This document shows, piece by piece, positions 1-9,234 of a DNA stretch of 64,000 nt. Origin of the DNA: an uncultured Flavobacteriaceae bacterium. Its GTDB lineage: Bacteria; Bacteroidota; Bacteroidia; Flavobacteriales; Flavobacteriaceae. Numbering within the stretch: position 1 is the stretch's first letter; the number at the start of each line of letters is the position of its first letter. The translations under genes were made by a program, and so were the position numbers. The stretch lies in assembly GCA_947500525.1 (NCBI GenBank), contig CANMSH010000007.1, positions 1-64,000 on the forward strand. Direction: 5' to 3'. The notes under the pieces were generated by a model. It was not told the origin of the DNA and searched no databases. It worked only from the letters and a program-made list of their open reading frames with translations.

Positions 1-1338
1 GGTGTAACAGCTACAGGCACAAATACACCAAGTCAAGGAAGTTATGATGGAACCACATGGACCATTGGAACGATAGACAATGGTAATAATGCAACATTAA
101 CCATTGAGGCTACAGTTGATGCAGGAACAAGTGATGATACTATTACGAATACAGTTACAAATGTAACGGCTGATCAGATAGATAGCAATTTAACACCTGA
201 TGATCCGAGTGAAGATATTGTTGTAGAGAATAATTCTGATCTGGCAATTACCAAGACGGTTGATCAGGCAACACCAGCGGAGGGCGATACGATTTTATAT
301 ACGATTACAGTATCGAATAATGGACCCGCTCAGGCAACCAATGTTAGTGTAGATGATGTGTTGCCAGCAGGTGTTACAGCTACAGGCACAAATACACCTA
401 GTCAAGGAAGTTATGATGGAACCACATGGACCATTGGAACAATAGATAATGGTAATAATGCAACATTAACCATTGAGGCTACCATCGATGTTGGAACTGG
501 AGGTTTGGTGATTACGAATACTGTAACGAATGTTACCTTAGATCAAGTAGATAGTAACATTACAGCTGATGATTTAAGTGAAGATATAACCGTAGAGAAT
601 AATTCTGATTTAGTAATTTCTAAGACAGTAGATGATAGTACTCCAGCAGAGGGCGATACGATCTTGTATACGATTACAGTATCAAATAATGGTCCAGCAA
701 GAGCTACAAATGTTAGTGTGGATGATGTATTGCCAGCAGGTGTTACAGCTACAGGCACAAATACACCTAGTCAAGGAAGTTATGATGGAACTACATGGAC
801 CATTGGAACGATAGACAATGGTAACAACGTAACGTTAACGATTGAAGCTACGGTAGACGTAGGTACTAGTGATGACACAATTACCAATACAGTAACGAAT
901 ATTACCTTAGATCAAGTAGATAGCAATATAACTGCAGATGATTTGAGTGAAGATATTATCGTTGAAAACGAATCAGACTTGGTGATTTCTAAGACCGTTG
1001 ATAACTCAACGCCGTTTGTAGGAGAAACGATTGTATACACCATTACGTTGTTGAATAATGGTCCAGCTCAAGTAACTAACTTAAGTGTAGATGATGTATT
1101 ACCAGCAGGTGTAACAGCAACTGGTACAAATACAGTCACTCAAGGAAGTTACGATGGTACGACATGGACCGTTGGTACAATTGATAGTGGTAATGGTGCT
1201 ACTCTGACAATTGAGGCAACTGTAGATCTAAATGTTGGTGGTACTATGATCACTAATACAGTTACGAATATCGTGCTAGACCAGATAGATAGTAATATTA
1301 CTCCAGATGACCTTGATGAGACCATAGATGCTATTGCT
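1..1338 (+). repeat. 369-bp (123-aa) tandem coding repeat, units beginning at 1, 370, 739 and 1108 (last partial)
   Basis: The 'ggtgtwacagctacaggcacaaatacacc...caaggaagttatgatgg' block recurs exactly every 369 bp. Confidence 0.9.
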
Positions 1339-4300
1339 GTTTCAGATATTGAAATTACCAAGGCAATTACGAGTACTAGTGCAAGTGGTAATAATGCAAC
1401 ACCTTTTGTGGGAGAGAATATTACGTTCCAATTAACGGTAACTAATGTCGGTCCAAGTATTGCAACGAATGTTGTATTAAATGACCAATTGCCAAGTGGT
1501 TATACCTATGTGTCAGATACAAGTGGTGGTGCATATAATTCTGCAACTGGAGATTGGACACTACCAACAATTGCTGTTGGAGTTACAGAAACAATAGAAA
1601 TTACTGCGGTGGTATTGGCTGCGGGCAATTATGATAACTATGCTGAGATTACAGCAAGTGATAATGAAGATTTTGATTCAGATCCAGATCCTACGCCAGA
1701 TACAGATGCTCCAGTAGAAGATGATGAAGCATTTGTTGAAGTAAATCCGGTTCCAGTTTCAGATATTGAAATAACAAAATCAATAACTAGCACAAGTGCT
1801 AGTGGAGATCCTGCTACGCCATATGTAGGAGAGAACATTACGTTCCAATTAACAGTAACCAATGTAGGGCCAAGTATCGCGACGAATGTTGTGTTGAATG
1901 ATCAATTACCAAGCGGTTATGCTTACGACTCAGATACAAGTGGAGGAACATATAACCCGGCAACTGGTGATTGGACGCTACCGACAATAGCCATTGGTGC
2001 CACTGAAACAATAGAAATTACGGCATTGGTATTAGCTACAGGTAATTATGATAATTATGCTGAAATCACAGCAAGTGATAATATAGATTTAGATTCTAAT
2101 CCAGACCCTACACCGGATACAGATGCGCCGGTAGAAGATGACGAAGCATTCGTAATGGTAGAACCAATAGCAGTATCGGATATTGAAATAACAAAATCAA
2201 TAACGAGTACAAGCGCTAGTGGAGACAATGCTACACCATATGTAGGAGAGAACATTACATTCCAATTAACAGTAACCAATGTAGGGCCAAGTATCGCGAC
2301 GAATGTTGTGTTGAATGATCAATTACCAAGTGGTTATTCATATGTTTCAGATACAAGTGGCGGCGCGTATAACTCAACAACAGGTGATTGGACCTTGTCT
2401 ACAATAGCGATAGGTGCTACAGAAACTATGGAAGTTACTGCATTGGTGTTGGCAACAGGTGATTATGATAATTACGCAGAAATCACAGCAAGTGATAATG
2501 TAGATTTAGATTCCAATCCAGATACTACACCAGATACAGATGCGCCTGTTGAAGATGATGAAGCGTTTGTAGCGGTAGACCCGATTCCAGTTTCAGATGT
2601 AGAATTAACCAAAACAGTTGATAATTTAACTCCATTTGTAGGTACAAACGTTGTATTCACGTTGACAGTTGCAAATAATGGTCCAAGTGAAGCGACCGGA
2701 GTTGAAGTTACAGACTTATTACCAGCTGGATATACATACATTAGTGATGATAGTGGTGGTGCTTACGCAGCGGGTACAGGAATTTGGACAGTGTCTAGTA
2801 TACCAATTGGAACCGCTCAAACTATAAATATTACGGCGTTTGTATTAGCTAATGGTGTTGCTTCAGACTATGACAATTTTGCGCAAGTGACGGCATCAGA
2901 TAATATTGATTTTGATAGTGACCCAGCTGTTGGCTTTGGTGTAGATGATATTGGTGATGGCTTGGCGGATGACGATGAAGATTTTGTGGAAGTTAGACCA
3001 ATTCCAGTTTCGGATTTAAGTATTGAAAAAACAATAAATATAGCAGATCCAATTACGGGAGTTTCAAATCCTACGACGGGTGATGTCATAACTTTTATTG
3101 TAACGGTTACGAACGACGGACCAAGTGATGTGACAGGAGTCGCTGTGGAAGATGTAATTCCTGATGGTTTCGGTAATATTTCCAACATTAGTAATGGAGG
3201 TATATTGACAGGTAATACAATTACTTGGACAGGCTTAAGCATTGCGAATGCAAATAACATTCCTTTAACGTTTGACGCTGAAGTATTAACTACGGGTACG
3301 AATACAACCACAAGCTACTATAACCAAGCTGAAATAACAGCTTCTGATAATGTTGATTTTGATAGTGATTTCAACGAGAGTTTTGGTGTTGATGATGGTG
3401 GTGATGGAATTGCAGATGATGACGAAAGTATTGCTGATAATATCATTGTCAACTTCTTGCCAACAGCATTCGATGACGACGTGTTTGTTGTAGAAAATTC
3501 AAATGACAATCCAATTGCGGTATTAGATGATAATGGTAATGGAGCGGATGATTTCGGTAGGGATGGACCAAGCAGTAATACAATTGTGATTACAACACCA
3601 CCAACCAATGGTACAGCGGTTGTGAATGATAATGGTACACCAACGGATCCAACAGATGATTTTGTAGAATATACGCCAAACCCTGACTTTGTAGGATTTG
3701 ACACACTTATTTATAGAATTGAAGATGGTCAAGGTTTAATAGGTACAACTGTTGGTGATTATTCTTTCGCGACATTAACGATTGAAGTATTGGTAGATAC
3801 TGATGGAGATGGTATACCTGACAGATTTGATATTGACGATGATAATGACGGAATCACAGATATTGTTGAATCAAATGGAATAAATCCTGACGGAGACGAT
3901 GATGGAGATGGTACTCCTAATTTTGAAGATCCTGATTTCTGTACTGTGCCGCTGAATGCTTCTGGAACATGTACTGACTTTGATTTTGACGGTGATGGTC
4001 TTCCAAATCACTTAGATATAGATGCTGATGGTGATGGTATTCCAGATAATGTTGAAGCGCAACCTACTGAAGGTTATGTGACCCCATCAAATATTGATGC
4101 CAACAATAATGGATTGGATGATATTTATGAAACCGCGCAAGGAGGAACAGATATAAATCCAGAAAATACAGACAACGCGGATAGTCCAGATTATTTAGAT
4201 CTTGATAGTGATAATGATAATGTGCCAGATAGTATTGAAGCACATGATGCGAATAGTAATGGTATGATCGATGTTGGTGAAGCAACGAGTTTAGGCTTAG

Positions 4301-5490
4301 ATACAGACCTAGATGGATTAGATGATGGATATGAAGGTGCTGACGTCGATGATAATTTCGATGTGAATGATGATATTGATAGTCCAGCGTTGGATTTAAC
4401 AGATACTGATGGAGATGCTACTGATGCAGATACAACTACTGGAGATGTTGATTATCGTGATACAGATGATGACGGCGACGGAATAGAGACGTTTGATGAG
4501 GACGTTGATGGTAATGGAGATCCATTTGATGATGATTCTGATGGCGATGGACAGCCTAACTATTTGGATATCGATGATGATGGAGACGGTATTTTAACAA
4601 GTCTTGAAACAGATGATGATTTAGACAATGATGGAAATCCAAATTATTTAGATATTGATGCTGATGGAGATGGTATTCCTGATAATGTAGAAGCGCAACC
4701 AACAGATGGATATATTGAGCCAACTGGTTTGGATTCTGATGGAGATGGTCTTGATGATGCGTATGAAACTACGGGAGGTTTAATTCCAGTGAATACAGAT
4801 GGCGAGGATGATCCAGATTATTTAGATGAAGATAGTGACAATGACGGAGTATTGGATTCAATAGAAGGACACGATGCTGACTTTAATGGTATACCAGATG
4901 TAGAATCAATTGGTGTAGATACTGATGGCGATGGTCTTGATGATGGGTTCGAAGGAAGTAATTTAAATGATCCTTTTGATGTGAATGACGAAATTGATGA
5001 TCCGCGATCTAATTTACCAGATTTTGACGCCATAGGTGACTTAACTATAGATGATGATGTAAATTATAGAGATACTGATGATGATAATGACGGTACTCCG
5101 ACATTTGAAGAAGATGCGAATTTAAATGGAGATTGGTCTGATGATGATTGTGATTTCGACACATTCCCAGATTATTTAGATGTGACGCCATGTGATAGGG
5201 TTCCTTCTGGATTCTCACCGAATGATGATGGTAATAATGATGAATTTGTAATCCCGTTAGTATCTAAATTCCCGAACTTCAGATTAGAAGTATATGATCG
5301 TTGGGGAACACGAGTATTCGACTATAGTAATAACAATAGACCGGTGCCACAATGGTGGGATGGTTTCTCTACAGGAAGATTGACCATTAAGAAGGGTGTA
5401 AAAGTACCGGTAGGAACGTATTATTATATTCTTTATTTAAACAAGGATAATGAGAAGCCACGAACTGGCTGGATATATGTAAATTATTAA
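1..5490 (+). CDS. Giant secreted repeat protein (5' truncated): DUF11-like repeats, Ca-binding TSP3-like DxDxDG repeats, T9SS type-B (gliding motility-associated) C-terminal domain
   Basis: Frame +1 is open from base 1 (GVTATGTNTPSQGSYDG...), so the CDS extends beyond the ORF-track start at 358. Repeated SDLVISKTVD..NNGPA..TNVSVDDVLPAGV modules; Asp-rich DSDGDGIPDNxE repeats; C-term VPSGFSPNDDGNNDEFVIP...YDRWGTRVFDY...WWDGFSTG...VPVGTYYYILYLN. Confidence 0.93.
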   Translation, partial: GVTATGTNTPSQGSYDGTTWTIGTIDNGNNATLTIEATVDAGTSDDTITNTVTNVTADQIDSNLTPDDPSEDIVVENNSDLAITKTVDQATPAEGDTILYTITVSNNGPAQATNVSVDDVLPAGVTATGTNTPSQGSYDGTTWTIGTIDNGNNATLTIEATIDVGTGGLVITNTVTNVTLDQVDSNITADDLSEDITVENNSDLVISKTVDDSTPAEGDTILYTITVSNNGPARATNVSVDDVLPAGVTATGTNTPSQGSYDGTTWTIGTIDNGNNVTLTIEATVDVGTSDDTITNTVTNITLDQVDSNITADDLSEDIIVENESDLVISKTVDNSTPFVGETIVYTITLLNNGPAQVTNLSVDDVLPAGVTATGTNTVTQGSYDGTTWTVGTIDSGNGATLTIEATVDLNVGGTMITNTVTNIVLDQIDSNITPDDLDETIDAIAVSDIEITKAITSTSASGNNATPFVGENITFQLTVTNVGPSIATNVVLNDQLPSGYTYVSDTSGGAYNSATGDWTLPTIAVGVTETIEITAVVLAAGNYDNYAEITASDNEDFDSDPDPTPDTDAPVEDDEAFVEVNPVPVSDIEITKSITSTSASGDPATPYVGENITFQLTVTNVGPSIATNVVLNDQLPSGYAYDSDTSGGTYNPATGDWTLPTIAIGATETIEITALVLATGNYDNYAEITASDNIDLDSNPDPTPDTDAPVEDDEAFVMVEPIAVSDIEITKSITSTSASGDNATPYVGENITFQLTVTNVGPSIATNVVLNDQLPSGYSYVSDTSGGAYNSTTGDWTLSTIAIGATETMEVTALVLATGDYDNYAEITASDNVDLDSNPDTTPDTDAPVEDDEAFVAVDPIPVSDVELTKTVDNLTPFVGTNVVFTLTVANNGPSEATGVEVTDLLPAGYTYISDDSGGAYAAGTGIWTVSSIPIGTAQTINITAFVLANGVASDYDNFAQVTASDNIDFDSDPAVGFGVDDIGDGLADDDEDFVEVRPIPVSDLSIEKTINIADPITGVSNPTTGDVITFIVTVTNDGPSDVTGVAVEDVIPDGFGNISNISNGGILTGNTITWTGLSIANANNIPLTFDAEVLTTGTNTTTSYYNQAEITASDNVDFDSDFNESFGVDDGGDGIADDDESIADNIIVNFLPTAFDDDVFVVENSNDNPIAVLDDNGNGADDFGRDGPSSNTIVITTPPTNGTAVVNDNGTPTDPTDDFVEYTPNPDFVGFDTLIYRIEDGQGLIGTTVGDYSFATLTIEVLVDTDGDGIPDRFDIDDDNDGITDIVESNGINPDGDDDGDGTPNFEDPDFCTVPLNASGTCTDFDFDGDGLPNHLDIDADGDGIPDNVEAQPTEGYVTPSNIDANNNGLDDIYETAQGGTDINPENTDNADSPDYLDLDSDNDNVPDSIEAHDANSNGMIDVGEATSLGLDTDLDGLDDGYEGADVDDNFDVNDDIDSPALDLTDTDGDATDADTTTGDVDYRDTDDDGDGIETFDEDVDGNGDPFDDDSDGDGQPNYLDIDDDGDGILTSLETDDDLDNDGNPNYLDIDADGDGIPDNVEAQPTDGYIEPTGLDSDGDGLDDAYETTGGLIPVNTDGEDDPDYLDEDSDNDGVLDSIEGHDADFNGIPDVESIGVDTDGDGLDDGFEGSNLNDPFDVNDEIDDPRSNLPDFDAIGDLTIDDDVNYRDTDDDNDGTPTFEEDANLNGDWSDDDCDFDTFPDYLDVTPCDRVPSGFSPNDDGNNDEFVIPLVSKFPNFRLEVYDRWGTRVFDYSNNNRPVPQWWDGFSTGRLTIKKGVKVPVGTYYYILYLNKDNEKPRTGWIYVNY
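1339..2589 (+). repeat. 417-bp (139-aa) tandem coding repeat x3, units at 1339, 1756 and 2173
   Basis: VSDIEITKxITSTSASGxxATPxVGENITFQLTVTNVGPSIATNVVLNDQLPSGY... recurs every 417 bp. Confidence 0.9.
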
Positions 5491-5498
5491 ACAATAAA

Positions 5499-5522
5499 AT
5501 GAGGAGCTTATATGCTCCTCAT
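5499..5522 (+). other. Intercistronic hairpin ATGAGGAGC-TTATAT-GCTCCTCAT between adhesin and PorP/SprF gene
   Basis: Perfect 9-bp inverted repeat with 6-nt loop and no T-tract. It overlaps the ORF-track start at 5512; ATG at 5533 (MSKKIIFSILAF...) is the likelier start. Confidence 0.7.
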
Positions 5523-5532
5523 ACGATATATT

Positions 5533-6456
5533 ATGAGTAAAAAAATTATATTTAGTATACTAGCATTTAGTTGTTTTGTTTTGCTAGGCTATAGTCAGCA
5601 GGATCCACAGTATACGCAATATATGTACAATATGAATGTTGTGAATCCGGCATATGCGGGGTCACGCGGTACGTTAAGTATAGGTGTTTTGGGACGTACC
5701 CAATGGGTTGGTATAGATGGAGCTCCAAATACAGCTACGTTATCTATCCATGCTCCCGTGGGTCGAAATTTAGGGGCTGGCTTTTCGGTAATTGCAGATG
5801 AGATAGGTCCAGTAAAGGAGCAGAATATTTATGCAGATATATCGTATACAATTTCTACATCAGAGGAAGGGAGATTGGCTTTTGGATTAAAGGGAGGAGT
5901 TACATTGTTTAATGCGAATTTAGTAGATATAGAGTTACCTCAGAATGATATAGATGATTTGTTTGGGGAGAATTTGAGTAGAACGTTTCCTAATGTAGGA
6001 GCAGGAGCTTATTATTACAATGAGCGTTTTTATGCAGGATTGTCAGTTCCCAATATTTTACAGACGGTACATTTTGAGAAGGGTGGTAATTTTATTACAC
6101 GTGCCGCAGAGGAGACACACTTCTTTTTTACCAGTGGGTATGTTTTTGATTTGTCAGATAATTTAAAGTTCAAGCCATCTACGATGGTTAAGGCCGTATC
6201 TGGAGCTCCTTTATCTGTAGATGTTTCGGCTAATTTTTTGATGAATGATCGCTTAGAGTTAGGGTTGAATTACCGATTAGATGATTCTATAGGAGCGTTG
6301 ATTAATTTTGGAGTGACGCCGAGTTTACGTATTGGCTATGCGTATGATTATACGACGACTAATTTAGGTAATTTCAATAGTGGCACCCATGAGGCCTTTT
6401 TACTATGGGATATAGATTTCTCAAAGAAGAACTTAAAATCACCTAGATTTTTCTAA
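5533..6456 (+). CDS. PorP/SprF family type IX secretion system membrane protein (copy 1)
   Basis: Signal peptide followed by QQDPQYTQYMYNMNVVNPAYAGSRGTLSIGVLGRTQWVGIDGAP, typical of PorP/SprF; lies directly downstream of a type-B CTD protein. Confidence 0.93.
   Translation: MSKKIIFSILAFSCFVLLGYSQQDPQYTQYMYNMNVVNPAYAGSRGTLSIGVLGRTQWVGIDGAPNTATLSIHAPVGRNLGAGFSVIADEIGPVKEQNIYADISYTISTSEEGRLAFGLKGGVTLFNANLVDIELPQNDIDDLFGENLSRTFPNVGAGAYYYNERFYAGLSVPNILQTVHFEKGGNFITRAAEETHFFFTSGYVFDLSDNLKFKPSTMVKAVSGAPLSVDVSANFLMNDRLELGLNYRLDDSIGALINFGVTPSLRIGYAYDYTTTNLGNFNSGTHEAFLLWDIDFSKKNLKSPRFF
5590..6455 (+). repeat. 866-bp near-identical direct repeat, copy 1 (partner 18668-19533)
   Basis: Base-by-base reading at offset 13078 shows only two differences (5796 A/G, 6177 A/C), both synonymous. 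Confidence 0.9.
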
Positions 6457-6460
6457 AAAT

Positions 6461-9061
6461 ATGGATAGTATACAGCCAAATAAAATGTACAAAATGAGAC
6501 AGTTCGTAACACTAATTTTTGCAATAGTATCATTTACAATTTTTGCTCAAACTTCTCCAGGAGAATATGAGATAAAGTTGTTGAAAGTTAACACTAAGTA
6601 TTCTGATTTTGGAACTACTTTTTTCGGTAAAGATAAAGTCGTTTTTGCTTCACCAAAAGATAACGCAGTAATTACAAGAACTACTTGGGAAGGAAATAAA
6701 CAAGCTTTTTTAGACTTATATATTGGTAAGATTGATGAGAATAATGAAATTGTAGGTAAAAGAAGGATTTTAGGCGATATAAATACAAAGTTTCATGAGA
6801 GTAATGTGTGTTTCACTAAAGATTTGAAAACTGTCTATTATAGCGCTAATAATACCCTGAATAATAAGGCATTAAAAGATTCGACAGGTACTGTAAATAT
6901 TCAATTATATAAAGCCGATGTGGCTCCAAATGGGTCATGGAAAAATATTGTTAAATTACCTTTTAATAATAGTGAATTTTCGACTGGTCATCCCACTTTA
7001 AACATTGATGACACAAAATTATACTTTATTTCTGACCGTCCTGAATCAATAGGTAAAACAGATATCTATGTTGTGGATATAAATGATGATGGAACATATT
7101 CAGAGCCTAAAAATTTAGGCCCAAGAATTAATACTGAAGAAAGAGAAATGTTTCCGTTCATTAGTGATGAAAACATCTTATATTTTTCTTCAAACGGTCT
7201 TCCTGGCTATGGAGAATTAGATGTTTTTGCGAGCAAAATATATGATACTACGGTAGCAGTTCCAATAAATTTGGAAGATCCTGTAAACAGTAAAAAGGAT
7301 GATTTTGCATATATTATTGATGATACTAAATTAAAAGGATTCTTTTCTTCGAATCGAAAAGGAGGAAAAGGAGATGATGATATATATACATTCGTGGCCG
7401 ATCCTGGGATTCAATTTGAATGTAATCAAGTTGTCAATGGTATTACAAGAGACAAAGATACGCAAGAGATATTGCCCGGTACAACAGTAGTTGTTCTTGA
7501 TAGTGATGGAAAAGAACTTTTTACAAAAGTTTCAAGCGAAGAAGATGCTTCATTTAGTTTCGAATTACCATGTGATACGGAATTTAAATTAACAGGAACT
7601 GCGAGCGGATATCTTCAAGAGGAGTTAGAATCAAAAACGGCAAATGATATTGATGTAGATCCATTAGAACTATTCTTAGATTTAGCACCAGAATTAATCG
7701 TTGTGAACGAGAAGATTATGATCAATATAAATACCATTTATTTTGATTTCGATAAGTGGAATATTCGTCCAGATGCTGCCAAAGAATTAGATAAAGTTAT
7801 TGCAGTTATGAAAGAGCATCCTTCGATGGTTATTGAAGGAGGGTCACATACAGATTCTAGAGCGAGAGAGGCCTATAATCAGATTTTATCTGAGAAAAGA
7901 GCCAAAGCAACTGTAGATTATATTATTGCGAGAGGAATTGATCCTAGTCGTTTGACTTCAAAGGGTTACGGCGAAATGCAGCTAGTAAATAACTGCTCAA
8001 GTTTTGTAAAATGTAAAAGAGAGGAACATCAATTAAATCGTCGTACTGAGTTCGTGATAGTGAATGATAATGATCGCTTCGCTTCAAATGCTGCGGGGCT
8101 CGAGAATGTGAAAGTTGATAGAACTATCAATAGAACATATGTTGATCTAAATTCGGTCGTTTCTAACAGAAATGAAACAGTCGTTGAAGCTTCAGAGAGC
8201 ATTTCTACCTTCGAGAGTTCAGAAGGAGAAGTAGTCTCAGTTGAAAGGGTGGATACGAACGATGTTGCGATAGAAAGCCAAAACACTGGTTCTATAGAAA
8301 CAACAACGAAGTTTATTAAAATTGCGCCAATTTATTATGAATTTGACAAGTGGAGTGTATCAAATAAAGAACTGGTGCAACTGGATAAAGTAGTACGTAT
8401 ATTAAGAGATAATCCAGGTCTTGTCATAGAAGTAGGGGCACATACCGATTCTAAAAACAGAGAATCATATAACCAAATTTTTTCTGATAAGAGAGCTAAA
8501 TCGGTAGTTGACTATTTAGTTTCTAAAAGTATAAACGCGAATAGAATTACAGCGAAAGGTTATGGAGAAATGCGATTAGTAAATCGCTGTACAAGTTTCG
8601 TTAAATGTTCAGAAATTGAGCAGCAAGCGAATCGAAGAATTGAATTTATGATTGTATCCGGCAATAATTATCCGAATGGAGACATGATTGATAAAAATGA
8701 TGATAAATTCATAAATACCAACCCCATTTATTTTGATTATGATAAAGCAGATATCCGTAAGGATGCTGAATATGAATTAAAAAGGGTTGCCAATATTTTA
8801 AAGAAAAACCCTGAGATGCGCGTTGAAGCTGGTTCACATTCTGATTCAAATAATCTTGAATCATATAATCAAAAGCTTTCTGAAAGAAGAGCAAGCGCGG
8901 TAAAAAACTATTTGATTTCGAAAGGAATCAGGTCAAATCGGATCGTAAGTAAGGGATACGGTGAGATGCGATTAATCAATAATTGTTCAAGTTTTGTGAA
9001 GTGCACACCTGAGCAGCATCAAGAAAATAGAAGAACAGAATTTAAGATTTTAAAAATGTAA
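6461..9061 (+). CDS. PD40 beta-propeller/OmpA family outer membrane protein with three C-terminal OmpA-like peptidoglycan-binding domains
   Basis: PD40-like motifs (LYFISDRPESIGKTDIYVV; GFFSSNRKGGKGDDDIYTF) and three copies of IYFDFDK...HTDSR...YNQ.LSEKRAK..DYIxxRGIxxxRxxxKGYGE...NRRTEF. Start may be the ATG at 6488 or 6497. Confidence 0.9.
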   Translation: MDSIQPNKMYKMRQFVTLIFAIVSFTIFAQTSPGEYEIKLLKVNTKYSDFGTTFFGKDKVVFASPKDNAVITRTTWEGNKQAFLDLYIGKIDENNEIVGKRRILGDINTKFHESNVCFTKDLKTVYYSANNTLNNKALKDSTGTVNIQLYKADVAPNGSWKNIVKLPFNNSEFSTGHPTLNIDDTKLYFISDRPESIGKTDIYVVDINDDGTYSEPKNLGPRINTEEREMFPFISDENILYFSSNGLPGYGELDVFASKIYDTTVAVPINLEDPVNSKKDDFAYIIDDTKLKGFFSSNRKGGKGDDDIYTFVADPGIQFECNQVVNGITRDKDTQEILPGTTVVVLDSDGKELFTKVSSEEDASFSFELPCDTEFKLTGTASGYLQEELESKTANDIDVDPLELFLDLAPELIVVNEKIMININTIYFDFDKWNIRPDAAKELDKVIAVMKEHPSMVIEGGSHTDSRAREAYNQILSEKRAKATVDYIIARGIDPSRLTSKGYGEMQLVNNCSSFVKCKREEHQLNRRTEFVIVNDNDRFASNAAGLENVKVDRTINRTYVDLNSVVSNRNETVVEASESISTFESSEGEVVSVERVDTNDVAIESQNTGSIETTTKFIKIAPIYYEFDKWSVSNKELVQLDKVVRILRDNPGLVIEVGAHTDSKNRESYNQIFSDKRAKSVVDYLVSKSINANRITAKGYGEMRLVNRCTSFVKCSEIEQQANRRIEFMIVSGNNYPNGDMIDKNDDKFINTNPIYFDYDKADIRKDAEYELKRVANILKKNPEMRVEAGSHSDSNNLESYNQKLSERRASAVKNYLISKGIRSNRIVSKGYGEMRLINNCSSFVKCTPEQHQENRRTEFKILKM

Positions 9062-9234
9062 AAAATGAATATTTTAAATTAGTGAAAATAATGCTTTTGA
9101 AAAAAAAGGCTTTAACATTTTTTTATATATTTGTAAGATTAGAATGTATTGTCAAAACATACACAAAAAAGGGATAAATGATATAGTTTTATTTTCTGAA
9201 ACTATTAGCCAAAAATATATTAAGTAAACACATT

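Noticed and set aside
632-814. ORF of 60 aa on + strand inside the adhesin
   Set aside because: Alternative frame of the DUF11-repeat gene; no start context or homology signal.
1-2589. Regularly spaced repeats considered as a CRISPR array
   Set aside because: Units are 369/417 bp, fully coding and in frame, with no short repeat-spacer pattern or cas genes.
3318-3732. Antisense ORFs opposite the repeat adhesins (e.g. 3318-3704, 4064-4285, 14090-14461, 16209-16574)
   Set aside because: They mirror the periodic Asp/Gly codons of the sense gene, giving low-complexity Ser/His/Tyr-rich translations with no recognisable domain.
5512-5532. ORF-track start of the first PorP/SprF gene
   Set aside because: It lies inside the hairpin; the signal peptide begins properly at ATG 5533.
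9182-9208. Weak inverted repeat ATAGTTT...AAACTAT upstream of the 3109-aa gene
   Set aside because: A+T-only arms and modest length; not distinguishable from chance.
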